From Levilactobacillus tangyuanensis (GTDB taxonomy: Bacteria; Bacillota; Bacilli; Lactobacillales; Lactobacillaceae), in the NCBI RefSeq assembly GCF_003946545.1, contig NZ_RHOA01000002.1, positions 1 to 64,000 on the forward strand: a stretch of DNA of 64,000 bases, written 5' to 3'. A program made the position numbers and the translations under genes. The notes under the pieces were generated by a model. It was not told the DNA's origin. It searched no databases and saw nothing but the letters and a program-made list of their open reading frames with translations. Positions 8,582 to 15,742 of the stretch are shown one piece after another. Positions within the stretch are counted from its first letter, which is position 1, and the number at the start of each line of letters is the position of its first letter.

Positions 8582-8782
8582 TTATTGATCGCTGTTTCCG
8601 GCTTCATAATCATAATGATAAATAAGTTTACCGCCCTTTTCAGCCTGGCCAATCACCCGTTTACGGGTGTCGAAGGCCATAAAGGCTTTTTGAAACTCGG
8701 GAAACTCCTCCGGTGTGACTTCAAATGTTGATAATTGCTTGTCCTTCAGTTGATTCATGAGGGCTGTAAAATCCTTTGCCAA
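8582..8782 (-). CDS. Small conserved-looking protein, 66 residues, function unknown
   Basis: A small soluble protein starting [17 protein letters not shown], with mixed charge and no membrane segment or known motif. It starts at a TTG codon preceded by AAAAGGAAG, and has a well-formed promoter of its own. It reads toward ptsH and away from clpE. Its upstream region contains the CIRCE element, so it could respond to heat stress, but that is inference. I do not recognise the family. Confidence 0.7.
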   Translation of the reverse strand: MAKDFTALMNQLKDKQLSTFEVTPEEFPEFQKAFMAFDTRKRVIGQAEKGGKLIYHYDYEAGNSDQ

Positions 8783-8812
8783 GTCGCCACTTCCTTTTCT
8801 ATCAATACCTTA

Positions 8813-8841
8813 TTTTACGGTGAAAAACACCAACGGTCAAA
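8813..8841 (-). promoter_or_regulatory. Promoter of the 66-residue gene
   Basis: On the minus strand, TTGACC (8836-8841) and TAAAAT (8813-8818) are separated by 17 bases. The -35 lies about 27 bases from the CIRCE element. Confidence 0.65.
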
Positions 8842-8868
8842 AATTTTTAATGTTTCCAAGAAGTCTGT

Positions 8869-8895
8869 TTAGCATTCTATAGGATAGAGTGCTAA
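8869..8895. promoter_or_regulatory. CIRCE element (HrcA operator)
   Basis: TTAGCATTC-N9-GAGTGCTAA matches the HrcA operator TTAGCACTC-N9-GAGTGCTAA with one change in the left arm. On the plus strand the element itself contains a possible promoter, TTAGCA-18-TAAAAT, so HrcA binding would occlude it. It lies about 175 bases upstream of clpE. Confidence 0.85.
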
Positions 8896-8900
8896 AATAA

Positions 8901-8939
8901 GGGCGTTCGTGAGTAAAACCCACGTGGCGCCCCGTTTTA
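8901..8939 (+). terminator. Hairpin with T-rich tail between CIRCE and the clpE promoter (possible attenuator)
   Basis: GGGCG (8901-8905) can pair with CGCCC (8928-8932) and CGTG (8908-8911) with CACG (8921-8924), followed by CGTTTTATT. It would form at the very 5' end of a transcript started in the CIRCE element. The function is uncertain; it may terminate or attenuate that transcript. Confidence 0.4.
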
Positions 8940-8957
8940 TTGGGGCAAGCTAAATAC

Positions 8958-8985
8958 TTGCAACCCTGCCGGACCGCGCTATAAT
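8958..8985 (+). promoter_or_regulatory. Promoter of clpE
   Basis: TTGCAA (8958-8963), a 16-base spacer and a perfect TATAAT (8980-8985), followed directly by the CtsR operator. Confidence 0.85.
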
Positions 8986-8994
8986 GTAATCAAT

Positions 8995-9011
8995 GGTCAA
9001 GAAAGGTCAAA
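8995..9011 (+). promoter_or_regulatory. CtsR operator of clpE
   Basis: GGTCAAGAAAGGTCAAA matches the CtsR heptad repeat (GGTCAAA-N3-GGTCAAA type) with one change. It overlaps the expected transcription start, ten bases after the -10 box, so CtsR would block transcription. Confidence 0.92.
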
Positions 9012-9070
9012 CTATTCTTGACAGTCGCGGGCAACTGCGATAACTTTCCGGCACGAAAGGAGACGACAAG

Positions 9071-11302
9071 ATGCTATGTCAAAATTGCCACCGCAATGAA
9101 GCCACTATTCACCTCTATATGAGTGTTAATGGGCAGCGGCAACAAGTTGACCTGTGCCAAAATTGCTATCAGCTGCTGAAGCAGCAACAATCAAACGATT
9201 CTGGAAATGGAGGTGGCCGTATGGCACAAGATCCATTCGGCTTCGGTAACCTGGACGATATCTTCCGGGCCATGCAAGGTGGTCAGGGGTCGCCTAACGA
9301 TTACCGGCAAGCAGCCGCACAAAATAACCAGCCAACACAGCCTGCGGGCAACCAAGGCTCTGGGAATAATGGCCTGCTCAATCAATATGGGTTGAACCTG
9401 ACTCAGTTGGCCAAGGACGGTAAAATTGACCCGGTCATTGGCCGGGACAAGGAAACTGCCCAGGTCATTGAAATCCTTAACCGTCGGACCAAGAACAATC
9501 CAGTTCTGATTGGTGAAGCCGGGGTCGGTAAGACGGCCGTGGTTGAAGGATTAGCAGAACGTATCGTTGAAGGTAACGTTCCGCAAAAGCTTGAAAATAA
9601 ACAAATCATCCGTTTGGATGTCGTTTCACTGGTTCAAGGCACCGGTATCCGGGGCCAATTTGAACAACGGATGCAACAATTGATGAAGGAAGTCCAGAGC
9701 AATCCGGACATCATTCTGTTCATCGATGAAATCCATGAAATCATGGGCGCAGGTAACGCTGAAGGCGGGATGGACGCTGGTAACGTGTTGAAACCAGCTC
9801 TTGCCCGGGGCGACTTTCAATTAATTGGGGCCACCACTTTAAACGAATACAGAGATATTGAAAAGGACCAAGCGTTAGCCCGTCGGTTCCAACCCGTTAC
9901 GGTTGATGAACCGAGCGCCGATGAAGCCATCAAGATTTTAAAGGGCATCCAAAAGAAGTATGAGGATTACCACCATGTCCACTACGCTGACGATGCGATT
10001 GAGGCTGCGGTTCGGTTATCCGACCGCTACATCCAAGACCGCTTCTTACCCGACAAGGCCATCGACTTACTCGATGAGGCCGGGTCACGGAAGAACTTGA
10101 CCATCAACGTTGCCGATCCAAAGGCCATTGATGAAAAGATCAAGAGCGCCGAGGACCAAAAACAAGCCGCCCTTAAGCAGGAAGACTACGAGAAGGCCGC
10201 CTACTACCGCGACCAAGTCACGAAGTTGGAAAAGTCTAAGGAGTCCGCTAAGAACGCCGACGCCACCACTTCGGCCGAGGTCACGGTCAAGGACATGCAA
10301 GACATCGTGGAAGAAAAGACCGACATTCCAGTTGGCGAATTACAGGCCAAGGAACAGCATCAACTTAACAGTTTGGCTGGCGACCTGGAGAAACACGTCA
10401 TCGGTCAAAATGAAGCCGTTGATAAGGTGGCTCGAGCCATTCGGCGTAACCGAATCGGTTTGAACGGTACCGGTCGACCAATTGGTTCCTTCCTCTTCGT
10501 TGGCCCTACTGGGGTTGGGAAGACCGAGCTTGCCAAGCGGTTAGCCAATGAACTCTTTGGATCTACCGATGCCATGGTTCGTTTCGACATGTCTGAGTAC
10601 ATGGAGCCACATTCAATTTCCAAGTTGATCGGGTCACCACCTGGCTACGTCGGCTATGAAGAAGCTGGACAACTGACGGAACAAGTTCGCCGGCACCCAT
10701 ACACGTTAATCCTGTTGGACGAAATCGAAAAGGCCCATCCAGACGTTATGAATATGTTCTTACAGATTCTTGACGATGGTCGCCTGACTGACTCGCAGGG
10801 CCGGACGGTTTCCTTTAAGGATACGCTGATCATCATGACCAGTAACGCTGGGACCGGTGATGCCGAAGCCAACGTTGGTTTCGGTGCTGCCGCCGAGGGA
10901 ACAACGCACTCAGTCCTCGGTAACTTAACCAACTACTTCAAGCCTGAATTCTTAAACCGTTTTGACGACATCGTTGAATTTAATTCCTTGTCTAAGGATA
11001 ACCTGATGCACATCGTCGACCTGATGATCAACGATGTTAACACCATGTTGGCTGGTCAAGGCATTCATATCCATGTCACGGAACCCGTTGAAGAACAACT
11101 GGTCACTAAGGGCTACAACCCAGCAATGGGTGCGCGGCCACTGCGGCGAGTTATCCAAGAAGAAATTGAAGACCGCATTGCGGACTACTACCTGGATCAC
11201 ACGGATACCAAGAACCTCGTTGCCCGGATCGAAGATGGCAAGATTGCCATTGCCGCCGACAACGATGCAGCGGCACCCGTTACGGACTCAGATAAAGACT
11301 AA
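9071..11302 (+). CDS. clpE: ATP-dependent Clp protease ATPase subunit ClpE
   Basis: A 743-residue AAA+ unfoldase that feeds stress-damaged proteins to ClpP. The N-terminal zinc finger is visible as CQNC (3-6) and CQNC (29-32), the mark of ClpE. Two nucleotide-binding domains follow: Walker A GEAGVGKT (about 155) with Walker [10 protein letters not shown], and Walker A GPTGVGKT (about 477) with [10 protein letters not shown] UvrB/C-type coiled-coil motif (about 360-380) lies between them. The start follows GAAAGGAGACGACAAG. Expression is likely repressed by CtsR and possibly by HrcA, whose operators lie upstream. A terminator follows. Confidence 0.97.
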   Translation: MLCQNCHRNEATIHLYMSVNGQRQQVDLCQNCYQLLKQQQSNDSGNGGGRMAQDPFGFGNLDDIFRAMQGGQGSPNDYRQAAAQNNQPTQPAGNQGSGNNGLLNQYGLNLTQLAKDGKIDPVIGRDKETAQVIEILNRRTKNNPVLIGEAGVGKTAVVEGLAERIVEGNVPQKLENKQIIRLDVVSLVQGTGIRGQFEQRMQQLMKEVQSNPDIILFIDEIHEIMGAGNAEGGMDAGNVLKPALARGDFQLIGATTLNEYRDIEKDQALARRFQPVTVDEPSADEAIKILKGIQKKYEDYHHVHYADDAIEAAVRLSDRYIQDRFLPDKAIDLLDEAGSRKNLTINVADPKAIDEKIKSAEDQKQAALKQEDYEKAAYYRDQVTKLEKSKESAKNADATTSAEVTVKDMQDIVEEKTDIPVGELQAKEQHQLNSLAGDLEKHVIGQNEAVDKVARAIRRNRIGLNGTGRPIGSFLFVGPTGVGKTELAKRLANELFGSTDAMVRFDMSEYMEPHSISKLIGSPPGYVGYEEAGQLTEQVRRHPYTLILLDEIEKAHPDVMNMFLQILDDGRLTDSQGRTVSFKDTLIIMTSNAGTGDAEANVGFGAAAEGTTHSVLGNLTNYFKPEFLNRFDDIVEFNSLSKDNLMHIVDLMINDVNTMLAGQGIHIHVTEPVEEQLVTKGYNPAMGARPLRRVIQEEIEDRIADYYLDHTDTKNLVARIEDGKIAIAADNDAAAPVTDSDKD

Positions 11303-11311
11303 ACAATTTTT

Positions 11312-11345
11312 AAAGAGACAGGACGTTGGTCCTGCCTCTTTTTTA
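11312..11345 (+). terminator. Terminator of clpE
   Basis: An 11-bp stem AGAGACAGGAC/GTCCTGCCTCT with one mismatch, followed by a T-run. Confidence 0.9.
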
Positions 11346-11438
11346 TTGGTCATTTCTAAATCGCTTTCAGTAAAATTGCCTCGTGGCCGCGGATTGCGGT
11401 ATACTAAAAATAATAAACTACCTAGGAGGTGAAAGGTC

Positions 11439-12533
11439 ATGGCATTCTTTAACTGGTTACGGCAAATAATTGCCCCACGAAATAACGCCGTGAAGCACCG
11501 GCCTCGTCATGCGACGCATCGGCCTAGCCAGCCTGAAGTCCAACCTTCCCCTCTCCCAGCAACACCCGAGCCAGCAGCCATCGTCCAGCCAGTCGAACCC
11601 ACCGCTCCCCGGCCCGAACCCGTTAAATTAGGGCCAGCGGCCACCCTCGTGGTTCGGCTGGTCGATCAACGCGATCGGCCCTTACAGCCGGCACTCATCT
11701 TGACGGGGTATCAATTTGGCCCTGTTCACGGCGAAATTCCAGAGATTGAAGGCTATGTTCTCGTCGATATTCAGGGATTCACCCAGACCTTTCTTGCTGA
11801 ATATGGCCTCATGACGCTGACGTATGCCAAGGAGCAAGGACAACCGCTGTTAACCTACTTCCTGGATTACGATAATGGTCACCTGCTTAGAAAGCCTGAA
11901 ATCAAGAAGGGGTTGCTTGGTGCCCCCTACGCTTCGGTTCCGCCAGAATTTCCTTTTTATCGAATCTTTCAGGCCCACGGGGATCATAAGGGCCATTATT
12001 CCCGGCAATCTAACCAAATGACCTATTTTTATCGCCGCAACGATTGGGAGACCGTCCAACAGGTTCACCAGTTCATGGAGCTTCTGGTGGATCACGTGAT
12101 CTACGACGCCCCGGCAGGTGAGCCCTACAGCTATCAATTCCCGGCAACCTCCATCTGGCGGGTCTTCACCATTATCACTCGACAAAATCATGAAAAATGG
12201 TTAAATCTGGGTGGTGCGCAGTGGATTCCGATGACCGATGTTGAACGACGCGATGGTCCTATCCGTCCCGAACTCCCTCACCGCACCTGGCAGCCAGAAC
12301 CCTATGACCGGCTGGGGATTGTCGACTATGTCGCCCATCAGGCCGTCACCGTCTTCGAGGAACCCTATGGGGCATCCAATGGTGAAATTGAAAATGGCGC
12401 CACGATCGAAATTCGCGGCCGCATCATTGATGACCAACAACTCATCTGGTATCAGATTGGGCCGGACACCTATATCAACGCCCGGTACACCCGACTGCTA
12501 CCAACAGCTACCAACAGCTACCATTTAGAATAA
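11439..12533 (+). CDS. Unknown Pro-rich protein with C-terminal SH3-like domain
   Basis: A 364-residue protein I do not recognise. It has a short amphipathic basic N-terminus (MAFFNWLRQIIAPRN), a Pro/Ala/Glu-rich linker (about 25-65), and a beta-rich segment (ATLVVRLVDQRDRPLQPALILTG, about 68-90) resembling MucBP/beta-grasp repeats. A mixed central domain follows, then an SH3-like C-terminus (VTVFEEPYGASNGEIENGATIEIRGR ... YINARYTRLLP). There is no signal peptide or LPXTG anchor, so it may be cytoplasmic or membrane-associated. The start follows CTAGGAGGTG. The last codons sit in a 10-base tandem repeat (12497-12523). Domain calls are tentative. Confidence 0.75.
   Translation: MAFFNWLRQIIAPRNNAVKHRPRHATHRPSQPEVQPSPLPATPEPAAIVQPVEPTAPRPEPVKLGPAATLVVRLVDQRDRPLQPALILTGYQFGPVHGEIPEIEGYVLVDIQGFTQTFLAEYGLMTLTYAKEQGQPLLTYFLDYDNGHLLRKPEIKKGLLGAPYASVPPEFPFYRIFQAHGDHKGHYSRQSNQMTYFYRRNDWETVQQVHQFMELLVDHVIYDAPAGEPYSYQFPATSIWRVFTIITRQNHEKWLNLGGAQWIPMTDVERRDGPIRPELPHRTWQPEPYDRLGIVDYVAHQAVTVFEEPYGASNGEIENGATIEIRGRIIDDQQLIWYQIGPDTYINARYTRLLPTATNSYHLE
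12497..12523 (+). repeat. 10-base tandem repeat at the 3' end of the Pro-rich gene
   Basis: The unit GCTACCAACA occurs twice and then seven bases of a third copy. The period is not a multiple of three, so gain or loss of a unit would change the C-terminal residues and the stop. Confidence 0.9.
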
Positions 12534-12545
12534 TTTCTTTAACCT

Positions 12546-12590
12546 AAAAAACCACCAGCAATCATTTAAAATGATTGCTGGTGGTTTTTA
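12546..12590. terminator. Bidirectional terminator between two convergent genes
   Basis: A perfect stem of about 16 bp (AACCACCAGCAATCAT and its complement), flanked by A-run and T-run. It serves the Pro-rich gene on the plus strand and pepD on the minus strand. Confidence 0.92.
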
Positions 12591-12597
12591 ATTGGCC

Positions 12598-14031
12598 TTA
12601 AAGGTTCTTATCCATGTTGAAGGTTAACTTCGACAGGTTCAAGCCCTCTTCGATTAGTTCATTGGTAAACTTAGTGGTATCAGCCTTCATCGCTTTAACG
12701 ATCGCATAGTTTTGCGCAGTTAAGTAAGCGGTTAGGTCATCCCCAGATAACGTCTTAGCGTGGGCCTGCGTGGCGGCCACGTGAGCCCGGAACGTTTCCT
12801 TGGCAGCCGTGATGTAATCCGTATCCCGTTCGATGAAGTTGCGGTAATGAGATTCAACAATCATCGACAGCTTACGGTACATCCAGTAGGCACTCTTGTC
12901 ATCCAAGTGAACGGGCGTGTCACTATACGATGGGTCTGTATCCGTCGCGTTGGCGAAGAATGGCACGTATGGTGAGAACGCTGGGACACCAAAGCATAAC
13001 CACATGATGGCAGCACTGGCTGCGGGCACATCGTTACGAATCTGTAAGACGTGGGAATTTTGGGTCCGGTTCATGGAGATTGGCCGGAACTTCTTCCGGT
13101 CGGCTTCACTCCCCTGACCGAATGGATCATAGGGCGTTTCGTTGTAGTGTGAGCTCAAGATGTATTCAACATCTTCCACGCTGATCTTGTGACTGGTCCG
13201 GCAAATGAATGGCAGGTCACTGGATTGTGGATCTTGGTCGATCTCTGGATTCAAGACCCGTTGGCCAAACCAAACCCGTGGCGTGTTGTAATGCCGATCC
13301 TTTTCGTTGCTGGTACCGAAGATATGCCGGAAATTCCAGCCATTCTGATCCGGATTCAAATGGTTAACCTTAACAAAGTCCTCAATGCCTTCAGAAAACA
13401 TGAAGTTATCGGGATCGTCAAAGGTAACCTGTTGAATGGCAACTTGGTTAGCAGCGATGGCGTAGGCATCGTCTGGAATACGTTGGGCAACCCAGTGGTG
13501 GCCAGTGACAATTTCCATATACCACACTTCGTCGTTGTCAGAGAATAAGACCCCATTGCCTTCAGGTGACCCGTACTGCTTGATCAGGTTGCCCAGGTAA
13601 CGAACACCGTCACGAGCAGAAGTGATGTAAGGCAGAACGAATGTCTGCAGTGAATCTTCGGCCAAGCCATTGGCCACCAAGGGATCACAGGCTAAAGCTG
13701 CCGGATTTCCATAAACACTTTCGGTGGCACTCATGGCAACGTTGTGGTCGTTAAAGCCACTTTCGGCATAGACCCCTTCCTTATCGACTTCCACGTTAGG
13801 GGTTGCCTGATAACGATAACCGTCATGTGGAATTGGGGCCGTGAACCCATTTTGGTTAGAAACCCAAGTCCGATCTGGCTGATCATGCTCAGCGGGATGC
13901 ATAACGAATCGTTGAGGTGTCAGGGGTAAGAACGTATCGTCATTTCTGGCAATCAAGGTTGACCCATCAACCGTTGCCTGTTTGCCGACTAATACGGTCG
14001 TACAAGCAGATAAATGTTTTGCAGCTTTCAT
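12598..14031 (-). CDS. pepD: C69-family dipeptidase
   Basis: A 477-residue Ntn-hydrolase peptidase that cleaves dipeptides in the cytoplasm, part of the proteolytic system for amino-acid supply. The nucleophile is the cysteine in LSACTTVLVGKQATVDGS (Cys9), as in lactobacillar PepD, followed by the conserved ARNDD segment. Length is usual for the family. The start follows AAAGGAGTGG. It is a single gene, convergent with the Pro-rich gene and divergent from the NADH oxidase. Lactobacilli often have several PepD paralogues, so substrate preference is unknown. Confidence 0.93.
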   Translation of the reverse strand: MKAAKHLSACTTVLVGKQATVDGSTLIARNDDTFLPLTPQRFVMHPAEHDQPDRTWVSNQNGFTAPIPHDGYRYQATPNVEVDKEGVYAESGFNDHNVAMSATESVYGNPAALACDPLVANGLAEDSLQTFVLPYITSARDGVRYLGNLIKQYGSPEGNGVLFSDNDEVWYMEIVTGHHWVAQRIPDDAYAIAANQVAIQQVTFDDPDNFMFSEGIEDFVKVNHLNPDQNGWNFRHIFGTSNEKDRHYNTPRVWFGQRVLNPEIDQDPQSSDLPFICRTSHKISVEDVEYILSSHYNETPYDPFGQGSEADRKKFRPISMNRTQNSHVLQIRNDVPAASAAIMWLCFGVPAFSPYVPFFANATDTDPSYSDTPVHLDDKSAYWMYRKLSMIVESHYRNFIERDTDYITAAKETFRAHVAATQAHAKTLSGDDLTAYLTAQNYAIVKAMKADTTKFTNELIEEGLNLSKLTFNMDKNL

Positions 14032-14148
14032 TTATTGACCACTCCTTTTAATTTCCTACATGCAATAGTGTACCTCTTTTACGCGGTTCCGACTAGTTTC
14101 GGTTTTTTCATCTATCGGGTGCTAAATGGTTACACATTCAAGAAAGTG

Positions 14149-14176
14149 TTGACATTAATCCCGAATTGCTTAAAAT
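14149..14176 (+). promoter_or_regulatory. Promoter of the NADH oxidase gene
   Basis: A perfect TTGACA (14149-14154), a 16-base spacer and TAAAAT (14171-14176), about 90 bases before the start codon. Confidence 0.85.
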
Positions 14177-14266
14177 AGAGTTGTATTCAATTGAAATGGC
14201 TTTCATTTGGATCATCTTGTGAAAGAAGCTTCAAAGTCAAAATCTTGTTTTGGGAGGCAACATATT

Positions 14267-15622
14267 ATGAAAGTCACAGTTGTAGGTTGTACGCATGCAG
14301 GAACCTTTGCCATCAAGCAAATCCTGGCAGAACACCCAGACGCTGAAGTCACCGTCTACGAACGTAACGATGTCATTTCATTCTTATCCTGTGGTATTGC
14401 CCTGTATCTTGGCGGCAAGGTCGCAGACCCTCAAGGCTTATTCTATTCAAGCCCAGAAGAACTTAAGGGCTTAGGGGCCAATGTTCAAATGAACCACAAC
14501 GTCCTAGACATCGACCCAGATGCTAAGACGGTCACGGTGGAAGACTTAAACAGCCACGAAAAGACGACCGATACTTATGACAAGTTGGTCATGACCTCCG
14601 GCTCATGGCCAATTGTTCCTAAGATTCCTGGGATCGACAACGCTAAGGTTAAGCTTTGCAAGAACTGGGCCCACGCTCAGGCCTTGATCGAAGACGCCAA
14701 GTCCGCTAAGCACATCACCGTTATTGGTGCTGGATACATTGGTGCTGAATTGGCAGAAGCCTACTCCACGACCGGTCATGACGTGACCTTGATTGATGCC
14801 ATGGATCGGGTGATGCCAAAATACTTTGACAAGGAATTCACGGATGCCATCGAACAAGACTACCGGGACAATAACGTTCAGTTGGCCCTGGGTGAAACCG
14901 TTAAAAGTTTCGATGATGCCGGCAATCGGTTAAAGATCACCACCGACAAGGGCAGCTACGATACTGACCTGGCCATCCTGTGCATCGGATTCCGGCCAAA
15001 CACCGACCTCTTAAAGGGTAAGGTTGACATGGCTCCTAATGGCGCCATCATTACGGATGATTACATGCGGTCATCCAATACCGACATTTTTGCCGCCGGT
15101 GACAGTGCCGCCGTTCATTACAACCCAACTCACAAGAATGCCTATATTCCACTGGCAACCAACGCCGTTCGCCAAGGGATCCTCGTTGGTCAAAACTTGG
15201 TTAACCCAACGGTAAAGTACATGGGAACGCAATCAACCTCTGGCTTGGCACTCTACGGCAAGACCATTGTTTCGACTGGACTAACCTTAGCCGCTGCTGA
15301 GGACCAAGGAATTAAGGCTGATCAAGTGATTGTTAAGGACAATTACCGGCCTGAATTCATGCCTTCGACAACGCCTGTCCTGATGTCTTTGGTCTTTGAC
15401 CCAAGTACTCACCGGATCTTAGGTGGTGCCCTGATGAGTGAATACGATGTTTCTCAATCAGCCAACACCCTCTCCGTCTGCATTCAAAACGAAAACACAA
15501 TTGATGACCTGGCCATGGTTGACATGCTCTTCCAACCTAACTTCGACCGACCATTCAATTACTTAAATATTGTGGCCCAAGCTGCCCAAGCCAAGGTGGC
15601 TAAACTCGACGCTGTCGACTAA
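14267..15622 (+). CDS. nox: NADH oxidase (H2O-forming type)
   Basis: A 451-residue flavoprotein of the pyridine nucleotide-disulphide oxidoreductase class III family. It reduces oxygen with NADH, probably to water, regenerating NAD+ for heterofermentation. The single redox cysteine is in FLSCGIALYLGG (Cys42). The FAD site is VVGCTHAGTFA (N-terminus) and the NADH site is TVIGAGYIGAELAEAY (about 152); the second FAD motif is DIFAAGDSA (about 280). ATG 14267 follows GGGAGGC; the frame extends upstream to 14207 without a good ribosome site. A CoA-disulphide reductase role is less likely but cannot be excluded. Confidence 0.92.
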   Translation: MKVTVVGCTHAGTFAIKQILAEHPDAEVTVYERNDVISFLSCGIALYLGGKVADPQGLFYSSPEELKGLGANVQMNHNVLDIDPDAKTVTVEDLNSHEKTTDTYDKLVMTSGSWPIVPKIPGIDNAKVKLCKNWAHAQALIEDAKSAKHITVIGAGYIGAELAEAYSTTGHDVTLIDAMDRVMPKYFDKEFTDAIEQDYRDNNVQLALGETVKSFDDAGNRLKITTDKGSYDTDLAILCIGFRPNTDLLKGKVDMAPNGAIITDDYMRSSNTDIFAAGDSAAVHYNPTHKNAYIPLATNAVRQGILVGQNLVNPTVKYMGTQSTSGLALYGKTIVSTGLTLAAAEDQGIKADQVIVKDNYRPEFMPSTTPVLMSLVFDPSTHRILGGALMSEYDVSQSANTLSVCIQNENTIDDLAMVDMLFQPNFDRPFNYLNIVAQAAQAKVAKLDAVD

Positions 15623-15638
15623 GCATCTTGACCAACAC

Positions 15639-15669
15639 AAAAAAACCGACCAATTGGTCGGTTTTTTTG
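15639..15669. terminator. Bidirectional terminator between nox and the WxL gene
   Basis: A perfect palindrome ACCGACCAATTGGTCGGT flanked by A-run and T-run of seven. It lies 17 bases after nox and about 70 bases after the convergent WxL-lectin gene. Confidence 0.93.
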
Positions 15670-15742
15670 TGTCTCAGACTAACAAGCCCTAGTCACTTGC
15701 CCAGCTCCGAGGCCTAATGTTTTTTATCGTACATGCCCTAGT

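Noticed and set aside
14081-14110. Terminator between pepD and nox
   Set aside because: CCGA-CTAGTT-TCGG with a T-run has only a 4-bp stem and lies upstream of both divergent genes.
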